Of a stretch of 64,000 bases of DNA, positions 9,802-19,238 are shown piece by piece. The translations under genes and the position numbers were made by a program. The number at the start of each line of letters is the position of its first letter. Positions within the stretch are counted from its first letter, which is position 1. Under the pieces are notes generated by a model that searched no databases, was not told where the DNA came from, and was given only the letters and a program-made list of their open reading frames with translations. This DNA is from Haloferula luteola (GTDB lineage: Bacteria; Verrucomicrobiota; Verrucomicrobiia; Verrucomicrobiales; Akkermansiaceae): positions 248,001 through 312,000 of the forward strand of contig NZ_JACHFD010000003.1 of assembly GCF_014201715.1 (NCBI RefSeq), in the 5' to 3' direction.

Positions 9802-10087
9802 TTGGTGAAGCATTCGTCGGGGACGATCTACCTGCGGGCAAAGGTGGGGGGCAAGATCTTTCAACGCACCCTGACGGCCTCAGACGTCCGGATATCGAAG
9901 CTCAAACGAGATGCCGAGCCCGACTCGATTTGGGAGGCCAAGAACGAGGAACGAGGCGATCCGATCGAGACCCTCGATGACTCGCTCGACCATGCATCAC
10001 CGACAACCCGATTTGAGGAGTCACGTCGCCAACCGGAGAGATTTCTACAACCAGCGGCGGAAGCACGAGTCACTGAACTACCATTTG
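9802..10087 (+). pseudogene. Remnants of an integrase arm domain and an IS3-type transposase end
   Basis: From 9802 one frame encodes SSGTIYLRAKVGGKIFQ followed by LTASDVRISKLKRD, resembling the N-terminal arm-binding part of tyrosine recombinases, but no catalytic domain follows. In another frame, about 10037-10087, RDFYNQRRKHESLNYHL resembles the C-terminal end of IS3-family transposases (usually FYN-RRRHSSLGY). The pieces are in different frames and lack their cores, so this is best read as a decayed mobile element next to the tRNA gene. Confidence 0.45.
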
Positions 10088-10307
10088 ATGAGATGGGAGC
10101 GTCAAATGAACCTGGAATTCGGTATGCTGCCTCATCTCAAGACCCGGAGACTTTTGAGGACGTCCGGCCTCTCATGCCACAACTTTCCGTCCATCGGCGT
10201 GCCTCACGACCGCCATCCAAGAGGGTCCTCAATCTGACGCACCGAGAAAACTCAGGCCCTTTCCTCAACCAGGAAAGAGCCCATGGAAAAAATCGACAAG
10301 GTCGGCC

Positions 10308-10532
10308 TCAAGCGGCGATCTCGTAATGTTCGGCAATCTGCCGGAAAATCCGATCCCTGCGTTCACGCGCCAGGTCAACATCGCGGGTTTTCAGGGAGAA
10401 ACGAAGGCGCTCGGCAGTGGCATCGGGTTTGTGAACCGTCAAGTGGCACCACCAAACGCCGCGGTTGTTCCAAAGGTGGTGGTTGGGATTGTCATGATTC
10501 ACTCGGAGAGCGAGCTTCGCTTTGCGTTTCAT
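10308..10532 (-). CDS. Small integrase-N-terminus-like protein or fragment
   Basis: A 74-residue frame (88 if started at 10574) beginning MKRKAKLALRVNHDNP, with NNRGVWWCHLTVH and then RFSLKTRDVDLARERRDRIF. The pattern of a beta-sheet followed by a TRDVDLARERRD helix is that of the N-terminal arm domain of site-specific integrases, as in the remnant 300 bases away. The recombinase catalytic domain is absent. It may be a stand-alone small gene or the broken end of an integrase. Its own upstream region to the tRNA contains no intact recombinase. Confidence 0.45.
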   Translation of the reverse strand: MKRKAKLALRVNHDNPNHHLWNNRGVWWCHLTVHKPDATAERLRFSLKTRDVDLARERRDRIFRQIAEHYEIAA

Positions 10533-10711
10533 GAAATGCTTGGTGGGGATTTGGGTTTGTGGTGCGCGGCCCATTCAACGCACGGATGGGACCACGACGA
10601 CTGACGAATTGGATTCCATCCAACGGGCCCAAACAAGGAAAATCCCGCCATGGGGTGCGCACGCTTTGTGCATTCCCGCGCATCAATTCCTGCCAGAACG
10701 CACCCCAGGAA

Positions 10712-12181
10712 TCAAATCGCCTCCAAGGCGGTGAGAAACACTTCCTCCAAGTGCTGCGGGTCTTCCTGCCCGACAGAGACTCGGATCAACGACTCCGGCA
10801 CCCCACATCCAGCAGCCCAGTCCCGCTCATGGTAATGAGCCAACATCACATATGGAGACGCCAAGGTGAACGAGGTGCCAAAACTCGGCCCCTTCGAAAC
10901 CGCCAGAGCGTCAAAGAACTTGGGAGACTTCTTGGGAGCTTTCAGTTTGAACGAGAAGAGCCCGCCAAATCCTCCGTGCGGTGTCTTGACCCGTTCGTAG
11001 CGATCGCGGTGAACGACGCTCGGATGCCAAACGGACTCCACTGCCGGATGCGCACCCAGCATGCCCACCAAACGCAAGGCCGTTTGGTTCGGTCGCGTCA
11101 TCCGCTCCTTGAAGTCCTTCATGTTGGCCAGCAAGACCTGCGCGTCTCCGACATATAGAGGGGCACCCTCCTGAGATTCACGCTCCAAGGCAGGGAGAAA
11201 ATCCGTCGCAAAGGGAGAGTCCTCACGCACCACGACCGCCCCCGCCATCACATCCCCCGCTCCAGAGATCCACTTGGTCAAACTCGCGGTCACAACGTCC
11301 GCCCAGGGCAGCACCTGAACGTTGTAGGGCCCCACCGCCGAGTCATCGACGATCAGAGGGATTCCTCCCTCTCGACAGGCCTCCGACACCTGTTGGAGAT
11401 CCGGACAGCGGAGCAGCGGATTGCTAGGAACTTCGGTGAAAACCCCGGCGAACTCGCCCTGCCGGATACGCTGTAGGGCTTCATCGAACGACTCGCCCTC
11501 GGTCTGACCAAGAAACACCACCCCCGTGCCAAATAGCTCCTGCACCTTCAGGGAGTCCACATACGGGAACTCCAGTTGCAGTGTCTTTTTGCCTTCAGCG
11601 ACACCGGGCAGAGATCGCATCACAGCCATCACTGCCGACATCCCGCTGCCATAGACGGAAATGTGATCCGCCGAAGCGCCGTAGAGCCCCGCCAAGCGCC
11701 GCTTCACCAAATGGCTTTTGTCGCCCATCTGCACGCCGCCTTCGAAGAAATCTTCCGCAGCACGACTGCTCACCAACTCGCCAGAGAAGCGCTGATAATC
11801 TCGGGCCACTCCTGCCACCCCCTCGGGAACCACGACGGCATGGAAAGGGTCGAATCCCGCAGCCCGGACCGCGCCGCCGGATTGACGCTCGATCCAGCGC
11901 TGAGCGCGTTGGGCGGAACCTTTGCTCGGGAAAAGAAACACAGCTTCCCCCACCCCGCCGATTTCGTGGGAGGCTTGTGCGGTCAGTCGGGACACCAAGG
12001 GATTGGTGAAAAACCGAGGATAGCCGGCTCGCATCCGGCGAATCACCTTATCTCTCCCTTCTTCGTAACCAATCACTGCTGACCACGTGGGCAAAGCCAC
12101 GGAACATGCATGGGCAGAATCCGGCAACGGAAGCCCCAAGTCGGCCTCTGTCCACGCCGGTTGTTGGATGAAATCGCGCAT
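10712..12181 (-). CDS. Cystathionine gamma-synthase-like PLP enzyme (fungal-type, long form)
   Basis: A 489-residue Cys/Met-metabolism PLP-dependent enzyme, probably joining an activated homoserine to cysteine in methionine synthesis. The PLP lysine is Lys303 in SLTKWISGAGD, and VDDSAVGPYN precedes it. The N-terminal segment HACSVALPTWSAVIGYEEG, followed by GYPRFFTNPLV, is the pattern I know from fungal cystathionine gamma-synthases (Str2 type, N-terminally extended) and not from the shorter bacterial MetB of about 380 residues. ATG 12181 was chosen; another in-frame ATG at 12211 adds ten residues. It is divergent from the Verru_Chthon gene. No SAM riboswitch could be recognised in its leader. 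Confidence 0.82.
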   Translation of the reverse strand: MRDFIQQPAWTEADLGLPLPDSAHACSVALPTWSAVIGYEEGRDKVIRRMRAGYPRFFTNPLVSRLTAQASHEIGGVGEAVFLFPSKGSAQRAQRWIERQSGGAVRAAGFDPFHAVVVPEGVAGVARDYQRFSGELVSSRAAEDFFEGGVQMGDKSHLVKRRLAGLYGASADHISVYGSGMSAVMAVMRSLPGVAEGKKTLQLEFPYVDSLKVQELFGTGVVFLGQTEGESFDEALQRIRQGEFAGVFTEVPSNPLLRCPDLQQVSEACREGGIPLIVDDSAVGPYNVQVLPWADVVTASLTKWISGAGDVMAGAVVVREDSPFATDFLPALERESQEGAPLYVGDAQVLLANMKDFKERMTRPNQTALRLVGMLGAHPAVESVWHPSVVHRDRYERVKTPHGGFGGLFSFKLKAPKKSPKFFDALAVSKGPSFGTSFTLASPYVMLAHYHERDWAAGCGVPESLIRVSVGQEDPQHLEEVFLTALEAI

Positions 12182-12526
12182 GCCGGCCCCTGATTGGATT
12201 CGAGGCGGCATTCGAGCAAGACGTAATTCCCTCTGAAATCACCGATTCCTTCGGCGTCTCCCCAAAAGCAAGGATTCTCCCCTCTTTCCAAATGCCTGCG
12301 ATCCCCTAACCTCCTAGCTTTCGGAGCATACGTTTTCCCGCTTCCACTCTCCCGTTTCCCCCCGACTCTTTTGGATGACTCAAAAAGGGTAATTCCCATC
12401 CCTCGATTTCAAGGGTAGGGTATGGATCAAGTATTCACTGGGGACTCCAACCCAGACCTTGGTGGATGCCTCGATCCATTCCTTCGATCGGCCTTCGACA
12501 TCCCAGACCCTGCTTCCGTCGAGACC
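12182..12526. other. 345-bp divergent intergenic region
   Basis: This separates the cystathionine gamma-synthase-like gene from the Verru_Chthon gene and must hold both promoters. No convincing sigma-70 boxes, riboswitch core, repeat or short gene was seen. An open frame running from 12422 into the Verru_Chthon gene exists but encodes no signal or recognisable motif. Confidence 0.5.
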
Positions 12527-15500
12527 ATGAAAACCCATCCCATCCGGCCTCTGGAGCTCCGTATCCCCGGACTTCAACCACCCTCAGGATTCGCTCTGAT
12601 CATCACCATCAGTTTGATGGTGCTCCTCAGCTTGTTAGCCGTAGGCCTGCTCGCCCTATCATCGGTGACTCTCCGTGGCTCGAATTCCGGAGATGCCATG
12701 CGGGAGGCCCGCTCGAATGCCAAGCTAGCCCTCGAACTCGCCATCGGCCAATTGCAGAAAGAAGCCGGTCCCGACACCCGCATCACCGCCTCCGCGAATC
12801 TGGTACAATCCAGTGCCCCACGTGGCATCACCGGAGTTTGGCAAGCCTCCACACGCAATGAATTGGCCCAATCGCCTCCTGATAAAACGGACCGATTTGT
12901 CGCATGGTTAACCTCCGACTCGATGCGCACGCTCTCCCAAGACTCGGCTCATTGGGAGCCTGTATCCGAAGAGGATGATGCTGTCGTTCCATTGTTTGGC
13001 GCCCATTCGCTGGGCGAAAACCCCACCGCCGATGAAAAGCGTGAGCAAATGTTCTCCCGCCCGTTGGAGCTTGGGTCCGATTCTCATCGCGGGCGCTTGG
13101 CCTGGGTGACGGTCGACGAAAGCACCAAGGCGCGCTTCGATCTTCTCGACGATCATTCGACCTCCACGCAGGAATCATTGGCTCGTCGGGTCTGTCGCAG
13201 TGCGGCCCCCCGTCGCGTCGGTGTTTTCGCCCTCGATAGTTTAGAAAACCTTCGCCCCAACGCTGCCATGGTGTCGAAGTTCGCCACCTTCGAATCGGCA
13301 ATATTTGGAACTCAAATCGAGAAACTCCGCACTTATCGTCCCGACCTCACTCCGTGGTCGCTTTCCCTCATGACCAACCCCGTCGATGGCGGACTCAAGA
13401 CCGATCTCAGCACTTTGATCTCCGAGAACCCCACGGAGCTCGAATCCGACGGATCCCTGTATGCCTATGCCGGTTTGCCCTCCCATCGAAGTTCGGACCC
13501 GGAAATGTCCACCTTGGCCGCCTATCACGAACTCTACAAGGAAATCGGCAAATCCAATGCATTCACACGGACCGTGCGTTCCGATGCCGTCGGGGCATCC
13601 CTGCCGGGAAATCTAAGACCCTACACGGTGCGTGGCGGACGCTATGTCACCAATGCCCAAGTGCCTGACGGCATGGTGCTTCTTCCCAATTTGGTGCGGG
13701 TCGACATGGTGTTTTCCTTGGTCGCGCGGGACCCCCACACCGGCAGCTGGGCCGATTCCCATAAAGCCCTCGGCAACAATTACATGCTCCACCTGATGTA
13801 TCTCCCGGTGGTGACCCTCCACAACCCCTACAATATTCCCTTATCCTTTCAATCCATGAAGATCACGTTTCAGGACGTTCCGATTGGATTCAAAATGCTC
13901 GTCGGGGGACGACCCGCCACCACCGATTTGGTCCCGCTGAACAACATGTACATCGACTTCCAGAACTCCAACACCAGCAAGCAATTTGGAATCAACCTCA
14001 AGCGATCGCTCACTGGGGGCGCCGCCATGACTCTGGAGCCTGGCCAAACCAAGATTTTTGGAACCATCGGCGTCAACCCGAGTTGGAATTGGAACAGCGA
14101 ACTCGGAAACAACCGACTTCTCTTCGATTGGGAAAACAAGAATACCGGAGACGTCGATTTGCTCCCAAAAATGATGACGGATTCCACCGGAGGAGCCGGT
14201 TTCGACATTGACTGGCTGGCTCAGGAATCTCGTCAAACGAGCTTCGCCAAGTATTTCTGCGCCAGAGGAACCGTAGGGGCCAAAAAGAATGACATCGTAT
14301 CGGTGGAGTGGGGACCCGTCCGCCAACCCAGTTCGGAATTCTCTATCATCATGGAGCTCAATGGTCGGCCCGCCGGGATCTATAAGATCAACTATGGAGA
14401 TGAAAAAAACCTGACCGACATCGTTTCTGAGGGAACCTCCGAACGATTCCCGGATCCTCGCAGCTTCCCATTCTCCTCACCGGAATCAAGTTCCCCAAAA
14501 TGGCGGGCCTCCTCGATCTATGAAGCTCCCAACACGCCCTTCAACCAATACAGTCGCGCCGTCCCTTTCGCGCTGTTCAGCTTTTCGGGGAAAACCACCC
14601 AGGATTCCTTCGTCCCCGCTCGTCCCTACGCCGACTCCAGTACCAATTTGTTCGTCGCCGATTTGAACATTTCGCGGGGCAAGGGGGCCGCAGGAGATCA
14701 ACCCTTCGAACTGGCCATGGTTCCGATCAAGGCACAAACCGCACCGATCGCTGAAAACCGCGAAGATGAAGAAGGCTTCTTCTTTGGTGGCAACGACTCC
14801 GATCGAGGCACCTCGCGGGCCACCTTCAATGAAATCCCCCGCGCACCCTTGCAATCTCTTGCGCAGTTTCGTCACGCCAATCTGGCCAATTCCGGCACGC
14901 CTCCCTTCATGACCTACACGGTTGGAGAATCCTGGGCGCACCCGATGCTGCCCACCGATGAGGTCACGGGAACCGATCCAGGTGGCAGCGGCGAAATCCT
15001 CGACCACACCTACCTCTGCAATGCCGCCCTCTGGGACCGCTATTTCTTTTCCACCATGGCGGACTATGAAGGTGACGCCTTCAGTGGAACCTCGAAGTCC
15101 GCCGCCGAGGTGCGGGAAGAGTTTTTCGCGGGCGATGACGTGCTGCTCAATCCGCGCTTTACCTCCCTTGTCCACGGGCATGAAGCGGACCAGGCCGCCT
15201 CAAAAATCGCCGCTCCTGGTGGCGATCAGGAAGTTGCCCGATACCTCGGGCTGAAAGGTGGATTCAACGTGAACTCCACCTCGGTGGATGCCTGGATCGC
15301 CATGCTCTCCTCGCTGCGGGATACGGAGGTGCTCAATCAAGTCGACGGCGCCATTGAATCGCAGACTTATTCGCCTTTCCTCCGTGTCCGCTACCCGTCC
15401 GCCGGCCCCATTGAAGGCGCCGGGTCATCGTTTTTCGGGGAGAACGAGCCGCGCTGGCAAGGATACCGCCAACTCGATGAAAGCGAGATCAAGTCGCTTG

Positions 15501-16027
15501 CTGAAAACCTCGTCGACGAGATCCGAGAACGCGGACCCTTTCTCTCCCTTGCGGAATTCGTGAATCGGCGCCTTGGCCCATCCAATGATGAAACCGCCCT
15601 TCGTGGTGCGCTGTCTTCAGCCATCCAAAAGGCCGATTTGAATGCCGTGATTGAAGGAGACGGCATTGAACTCGAAGCCGGCAATCTGGGCACCCACCAA
15701 TGGGTCACGCCCGCCGCCGTGATCGGAACCAACACCGAAGGAGCCCCTGGTTCTCTCACCCAGGGTGACATCCTCACTTCTCTCGGAAGCCAACTCACCG
15801 TCCGTGGAGACACTTTCGTGATCCGCGCCTATGGCGAATCCACCTCCAAACGCGGCCAACCGGAAGCCCGCGCCTGGTGTGAAGCGGTGGTCCAGCGCAC
15901 CCCAGAGTTTACCGACCTCCGAGACGCGGCAGACAGTGCCCCCGATGCCTTGAATCCCGTGAACAGCCGCTTTGGACGCCATTTCGAAGTTCTTTCTTTC
16001 CGCTGGCTCGTATCCGATGAGATTTGA
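12527..16027 (+). CDS. Verru_Chthon cassette protein A
   Basis: A 1166-residue cell-surface protein of the Verru_Chthon cassette family, found in Verrucomicrobia. The N-terminus has a pilin-like stretch (about residues 20-50, GFALIITISLMVLLSLLAVG followed by LLALSSVTLRGS), then RSNAKLALELAIGQLQKEAGPD, the family hallmark. The remainder is a long, mostly soluble region. The family is usually found with cassette proteins B, C and D bearing prepilin-like ends; none is present here. ATG 12527 was chosen because the extra 35 upstream codons carry no feature. A secreted hypothetical gene follows 9 bases downstream, probably in the same operon. Confidence 0.85.
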   Translation: MKTHPIRPLELRIPGLQPPSGFALIITISLMVLLSLLAVGLLALSSVTLRGSNSGDAMREARSNAKLALELAIGQLQKEAGPDTRITASANLVQSSAPRGITGVWQASTRNELAQSPPDKTDRFVAWLTSDSMRTLSQDSAHWEPVSEEDDAVVPLFGAHSLGENPTADEKREQMFSRPLELGSDSHRGRLAWVTVDESTKARFDLLDDHSTSTQESLARRVCRSAAPRRVGVFALDSLENLRPNAAMVSKFATFESAIFGTQIEKLRTYRPDLTPWSLSLMTNPVDGGLKTDLSTLISENPTELESDGSLYAYAGLPSHRSSDPEMSTLAAYHELYKEIGKSNAFTRTVRSDAVGASLPGNLRPYTVRGGRYVTNAQVPDGMVLLPNLVRVDMVFSLVARDPHTGSWADSHKALGNNYMLHLMYLPVVTLHNPYNIPLSFQSMKITFQDVPIGFKMLVGGRPATTDLVPLNNMYIDFQNSNTSKQFGINLKRSLTGGAAMTLEPGQTKIFGTIGVNPSWNWNSELGNNRLLFDWENKNTGDVDLLPKMMTDSTGGAGFDIDWLAQESRQTSFAKYFCARGTVGAKKNDIVSVEWGPVRQPSSEFSIIMELNGRPAGIYKINYGDEKNLTDIVSEGTSERFPDPRSFPFSSPESSSPKWRASSIYEAPNTPFNQYSRAVPFALFSFSGKTTQDSFVPARPYADSSTNLFVADLNISRGKGAAGDQPFELAMVPIKAQTAPIAENREDEEGFFFGGNDSDRGTSRATFNEIPRAPLQSLAQFRHANLANSGTPPFMTYTVGESWAHPMLPTDEVTGTDPGGSGEILDHTYLCNAALWDRYFFSTMADYEGDAFSGTSKSAAEVREEFFAGDDVLLNPRFTSLVHGHEADQAASKIAAPGGDQEVARYLGLKGGFNVNSTSVDAWIAMLSSLRDTEVLNQVDGAIESQTYSPFLRVRYPSAGPIEGAGSSFFGENEPRWQGYRQLDESEIKSLAENLVDEIRERGPFLSLAEFVNRRLGPSNDETALRGALSSAIQKADLNAVIEGDGIELEAGNLGTHQWVTPAAVIGTNTEGAPGSLTQGDILTSLGSQLTVRGDTFVIRAYGESTSKRGQPEARAWCEAVVQRTPEFTDLRDAADSAPDALNPVNSRFGRHFEVLSFRWLVSDEI

Positions 16028-16036
16028 TTTCCACCC

Positions 16037-16762
16037 ATGATGACCGTTCGCCATCTGCTCGCTGCCTTCCTGCTCGTTGTTTCGGCGCTCGTCGCCCCGA
16101 TGCAGGCTCAATCCGAACGCTCGATCCAATTCCGAGCCCTTTGTCTGCAATATCAAAACGATGTCCGCTCCGGCCGGGTGCCCTCCGGCAAAGGAGGCAG
16201 TGGAGAAGTGGAGTTTTTCACCGGCGGATTTGGTGAACTCCATCAGGGAACGTTCAAAGACAACACCGCCGTCTTTTATGTGGAGGACTCTTCGGCACCC
16301 GATGGAAAGCGAATCATCGCCTCCGGAAAACTGGCCGAGGGAAACGTCCAGCTGTTCTTGCTGGTGCCAGACGGTGAAAAAGATCGGGCCTATCGCATCC
16401 AGTGTTTTGCCGATGATGTCGCGCATTTCCCCATGGGAGGGGTGAGATTCCTCAATCTCACTTCCTTTCCCGCCCGATTGGAACTCGCCGGCACCACTCT
16501 GAAGCCCGTCAACCCAGGAACCGCGCAGGTCTATCCCATGGTCACCAAGGCCGATGAGTGGAATATGTACCAAGTCCGTTTGGAATTGCAGGCTCCCACA
16601 GGCCAATGGGCCACCATTTCCAGCCCCTCGTGGAAAGCCCTCAAAACCAAGCGTGACTTCGTGGTCATCACCATCGACCCCAAGTCCAAACGCCCGAAGA
16701 TATTCAGTTTCAAGGATCTTCCCCCGTGGTTGGAAAATCCCGAGAGCGCCGGAAATCCCTGA
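16037..16762 (+). CDS. Secreted hypothetical protein linked to the Verru_Chthon gene
   Basis: A 241-residue protein with a signal peptide (MMTVRHLLAAFLLVVSALVAPMQAQS). I do not recognise the rest. It contains an aromatic-rich beta region (VEFFTGGFGEL, then YRIQCFADDVAHFPMGGVRFLNL) and a lysine-rich end. It starts 9 bases after the Verru_Chthon protein A stop and probably depends on the same promoter, so a role at the cell surface with that protein is likely but not shown. ATG 16040 is an equivalent start. Confidence 0.7.
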   Translation: MMTVRHLLAAFLLVVSALVAPMQAQSERSIQFRALCLQYQNDVRSGRVPSGKGGSGEVEFFTGGFGELHQGTFKDNTAVFYVEDSSAPDGKRIIASGKLAEGNVQLFLLVPDGEKDRAYRIQCFADDVAHFPMGGVRFLNLTSFPARLELAGTTLKPVNPGTAQVYPMVTKADEWNMYQVRLELQAPTGQWATISSPSWKALKTKRDFVVITIDPKSKRPKIFSFKDLPPWLENPESAGNP

Positions 16763-16821
16763 ATTCCGCACGATAGCATTTGCCCGCGACCGAAGTTCGA
16801 ACGAAGGGTTTCACCATCGGC

Positions 16822-18411
16822 ATGCACGGCAAACGACCACTTCTCATCGCTCTGGCGGTCCTTTTGATTGGGCTTCTGGTCGGCCGCTGGCTCGGACAGA
16901 GTGCTTCCACTACCGACGGCTCGGCCTCCTCAGACGAATCGATTCAAAGACAAGTCGTTCGGAATCAACGGGTTGAAGATTCCCGCCTCCCAGCACCCAA
17001 ATCGGAAAGAGGCCCCGGGGCTCACTTCCGCGAAGACAGTGAGGCCATCGCCTCCGGTGCCATCGCCAACCAACGCGCGATCACTTTCGGATCGGCCGAG
17101 GCACTGGCGGCATTCCTCAAAAAAATCGAAGGAAAGGGCATCGCCGTCCTCGATCGCATCGATGCTCTCAACACCCTCCGTCTCAGCTTCCTCAACTTGG
17201 AGGACTTGCTCGCCGCTCTCGATGGCGATGAAGACATGGGATTCATTTTCCCTGCACTGACACCAGGAAACGGCACCGTCCAGGATGGCGCGGTTGGCTT
17301 CGGCGACCACTTTCTGGAATGGCTCGGCATCTCCGATACCAGTGGCTATGGATCGAACATCAAGGTGGCCGTTCTCGATACCGGCGTCGTGATCACCGAC
17401 ACGTTCACGGGCAAGGTCACCCAGGTCGACTGGGTGGATCGCCCCACCGACCTCTCCTCTCAAAACAGTCACGGCACCTCCGTGGCTTCGATCATTTTGG
17501 GTCAGCTGGGGCTCTCGCCTTCAGCGGAGCTTTATGACTACCGAATCGCCAATGATGAAGGCGTTTCCGATACCTTCCTCATCGCCAAGGCCGTGATGGA
17601 AGCCGTTTCCAGCGGGGTCGATCTGATCAACATCTCTCTCGGCTCACGCGGATACAGCCAAGTTTTGGAAAATGCCGTGATGGCTGCCTACCAAGCCGGC
17701 ATTCTGGTGATCGCTTCAACCGGCAACGATGGATACGACTCGGTTTCCTACCCTGCCTCGTCAAATTATGTGGTAGGTGTCGGTGCTGTCGAAGGCCGCG
17801 GGGAGGTCCTGGATTTCTCCAACACGGGCAATGTCTCCATCACCGGGCCAGGTTTGGCACTTTCCGCGGCAGACACTTCGGGTAGCTCGACTTACTTCTC
17901 CGGAACCTCCGCGGCAGCTCCCACGGTCACCGGTGGAATCGCAGCCGTCATGTCCCAATTTGGCATTTCGGCAGAAAGCGCCTGGCGCATCCTCCTCGCC
18001 ACCGCCAATGAGAGCGGCGCCCCAGGATATGACTCCCTCTATGGAGAAGGCACCTTGAATGTCGGGCGAGCTCTCGATTCCCAGACCCCGGGCATCAACG
18101 ACGTCGCCATCGCGTCCAATTATTTCACCACCAACTCTGCAGGAAATTCTGTCGTCCAGGTCGTCGTCGAAAACCGCGGCACTACCACCCTCACCAACGT
18201 TCCGGTCTCGGTCACCACCCCTGCCGGAGCACAAGATGCCAGCGTGTCGTCATTGATTCCCGGTGAAGTCACCGTGTTGACCTTTCCATTGGGCCAATCC
18301 CAAGGAGACGTCACCGTTTCCTCGTCCGTCGAGATTTCGAATGGCGTCGTCGACGAGAATCCGCAAGACAACCAGCGTGCCGATACTCAAAGCACCTCCG
18401 ATTCTCCTTAG
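16822..18411 (+). CDS. Membrane-anchored S8 (subtilisin) serine protease
   Basis: A 529-residue subtilase. An N-terminal hydrophobic anchor (about residues 5-27) is followed by a propeptide-like region, then the catalytic triad Asp186 (AVLDTGV), His217 (NSHGTSVAS) and Ser363 (FSGTSAAAP). After the protease comes a CARDB-like beta domain (about 430-529, QVVVENRGTTTLTNVPV). Architecture and spacing match the S8 protease at 39245, including Ser363 at the same position. ATG 16822 is preferred; a TTG at 16780 would add 14 residues. Its end overlaps the next gene, a cysteine protease, so the two are probably co-translated. Confidence 0.87.
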   Translation: MHGKRPLLIALAVLLIGLLVGRWLGQSASTTDGSASSDESIQRQVVRNQRVEDSRLPAPKSERGPGAHFREDSEAIASGAIANQRAITFGSAEALAAFLKKIEGKGIAVLDRIDALNTLRLSFLNLEDLLAALDGDEDMGFIFPALTPGNGTVQDGAVGFGDHFLEWLGISDTSGYGSNIKVAVLDTGVVITDTFTGKVTQVDWVDRPTDLSSQNSHGTSVASIILGQLGLSPSAELYDYRIANDEGVSDTFLIAKAVMEAVSSGVDLINISLGSRGYSQVLENAVMAAYQAGILVIASTGNDGYDSVSYPASSNYVVGVGAVEGRGEVLDFSNTGNVSITGPGLALSAADTSGSSTYFSGTSAAAPTVTGGIAAVMSQFGISAESAWRILLATANESGAPGYDSLYGEGTLNVGRALDSQTPGINDVAIASNYFTTNSAGNSVVQVVVENRGTTTLTNVPVSVTTPAGAQDASVSSLIPGEVTVLTFPLGQSQGDVTVSSSVEISNGVVDENPQDNQRADTQSTSDSP

Positions 18412-19165
18412 CCTCCTGCTCACGGCATCGACCCTGCAGGCGCAGGAACGATGGGCACCCCACGCGGTCGCCGGGCCAGTCAATCAACTCGTGGTTTCAG
18501 GCAATGCCTGCGGCCCCTCCGCCTTGCTCGCCTCCATCCGCTGCGGGGGCCCCCGTTGGGTCGAAATTGCGCAACAGCTCCCCGGCAGCTCCGACCGCGC
18601 CAAGCTCCTCTACATCATCAAAGCCCATGGCTTGCGCCCATCGATCTCACTTCGCGATCGCAACCGCTGGACCCGTCATGGAATCAATGCCGAGGATCTG
18701 CATGCCATCGCCGGAGAATTGGCAGCCATCGGCGGCCTCCCCGCGCCCAAGTCCGAAGCCCTTCTGCTCGGGCCACGCGAATCGGCCCACGCGGGTCTTC
18801 GTCGCCTCCACAAATACTGCCGACGATCCCTCATCCAAGGCTTTCCTCCCGTGCTCAGCCTGCGGCGCTATGTCCTACGCAAGGGCCACTGGACCTCGCT
18901 CGAATCCCATTTCGTCACCGTCGTTGAGGTGCCCGACCGGCTCCCACGCAAAGACACCCAGTTCTCACTGACCTATTTTGATCCCTGGGGCGGAAAGAAA
19001 CGCACTGCGATCCTCCAAGAGCCTGCACTTCCGCTGCTCAGCAGCGATGATCAAAAACCAGGCGCTCTCGATCTGCAGGCACCTCATGCCGATATCGGAC
19101 GCGATCAAATCCGCAAAGGCGAACCCACCGCCATCGTGCCGGCGATGCTGATCGGCACTTGGTAA
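18377..19165 (+). CDS. Secreted C39-like papain-fold cysteine peptidase
   Basis: A 262-residue exported protein. With a GTG start at 18377 it has a typical signal peptide (VPILKAPPILLSLLLTASTLQAQE); an ATG at 18341 is also in frame. Cys45 in GNACGPSALLASI, a histidine in SHFVTVVEV and an aspartate in YFDPWGG form the Cys-His-Asp pattern of C39-type peptidases, as in bacteriocin leader cleavage. There is no ABC transporter domain. It overlaps the preceding S8 protease by 35 bases, suggesting a coupled protease pair, with one possibly maturing the other. Confidence 0.7.
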   Translation: MPILKAPPILLSLLLTASTLQAQERWAPHAVAGPVNQLVVSGNACGPSALLASIRCGGPRWVEIAQQLPGSSDRAKLLYIIKAHGLRPSISLRDRNRWTRHGINAEDLHAIAGELAAIGGLPAPKSEALLLGPRESAHAGLRRLHKYCRRSLIQGFPPVLSLRRYVLRKGHWTSLESHFVTVVEVPDRLPRKDTQFSLTYFDPWGGKKRTAILQEPALPLLSSDDQKPGALDLQAPHADIGRDQIRKGEPTAIVPAMLIGTW

Positions 19166-19238
19166 CCATCCCGCGTCCTCCACCTCTAAGGATTCACCCC
19201 ACCCTCAACGCAGCTCGTCGGCTGCTTGGCGCGCTTCG

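Noticed and set aside
12182..12526. SAM riboswitch before the cystathionine gamma-synthase gene
   Set aside because: No core of SAM-I, SAM-II or related classes could be found on the proper strand.
18341..18376. ATG start for the C39-like peptidase at 18341
   Set aside because: It puts 12 polar residues before the signal peptide; GTG 18377 gives a normal one. Not excluded.
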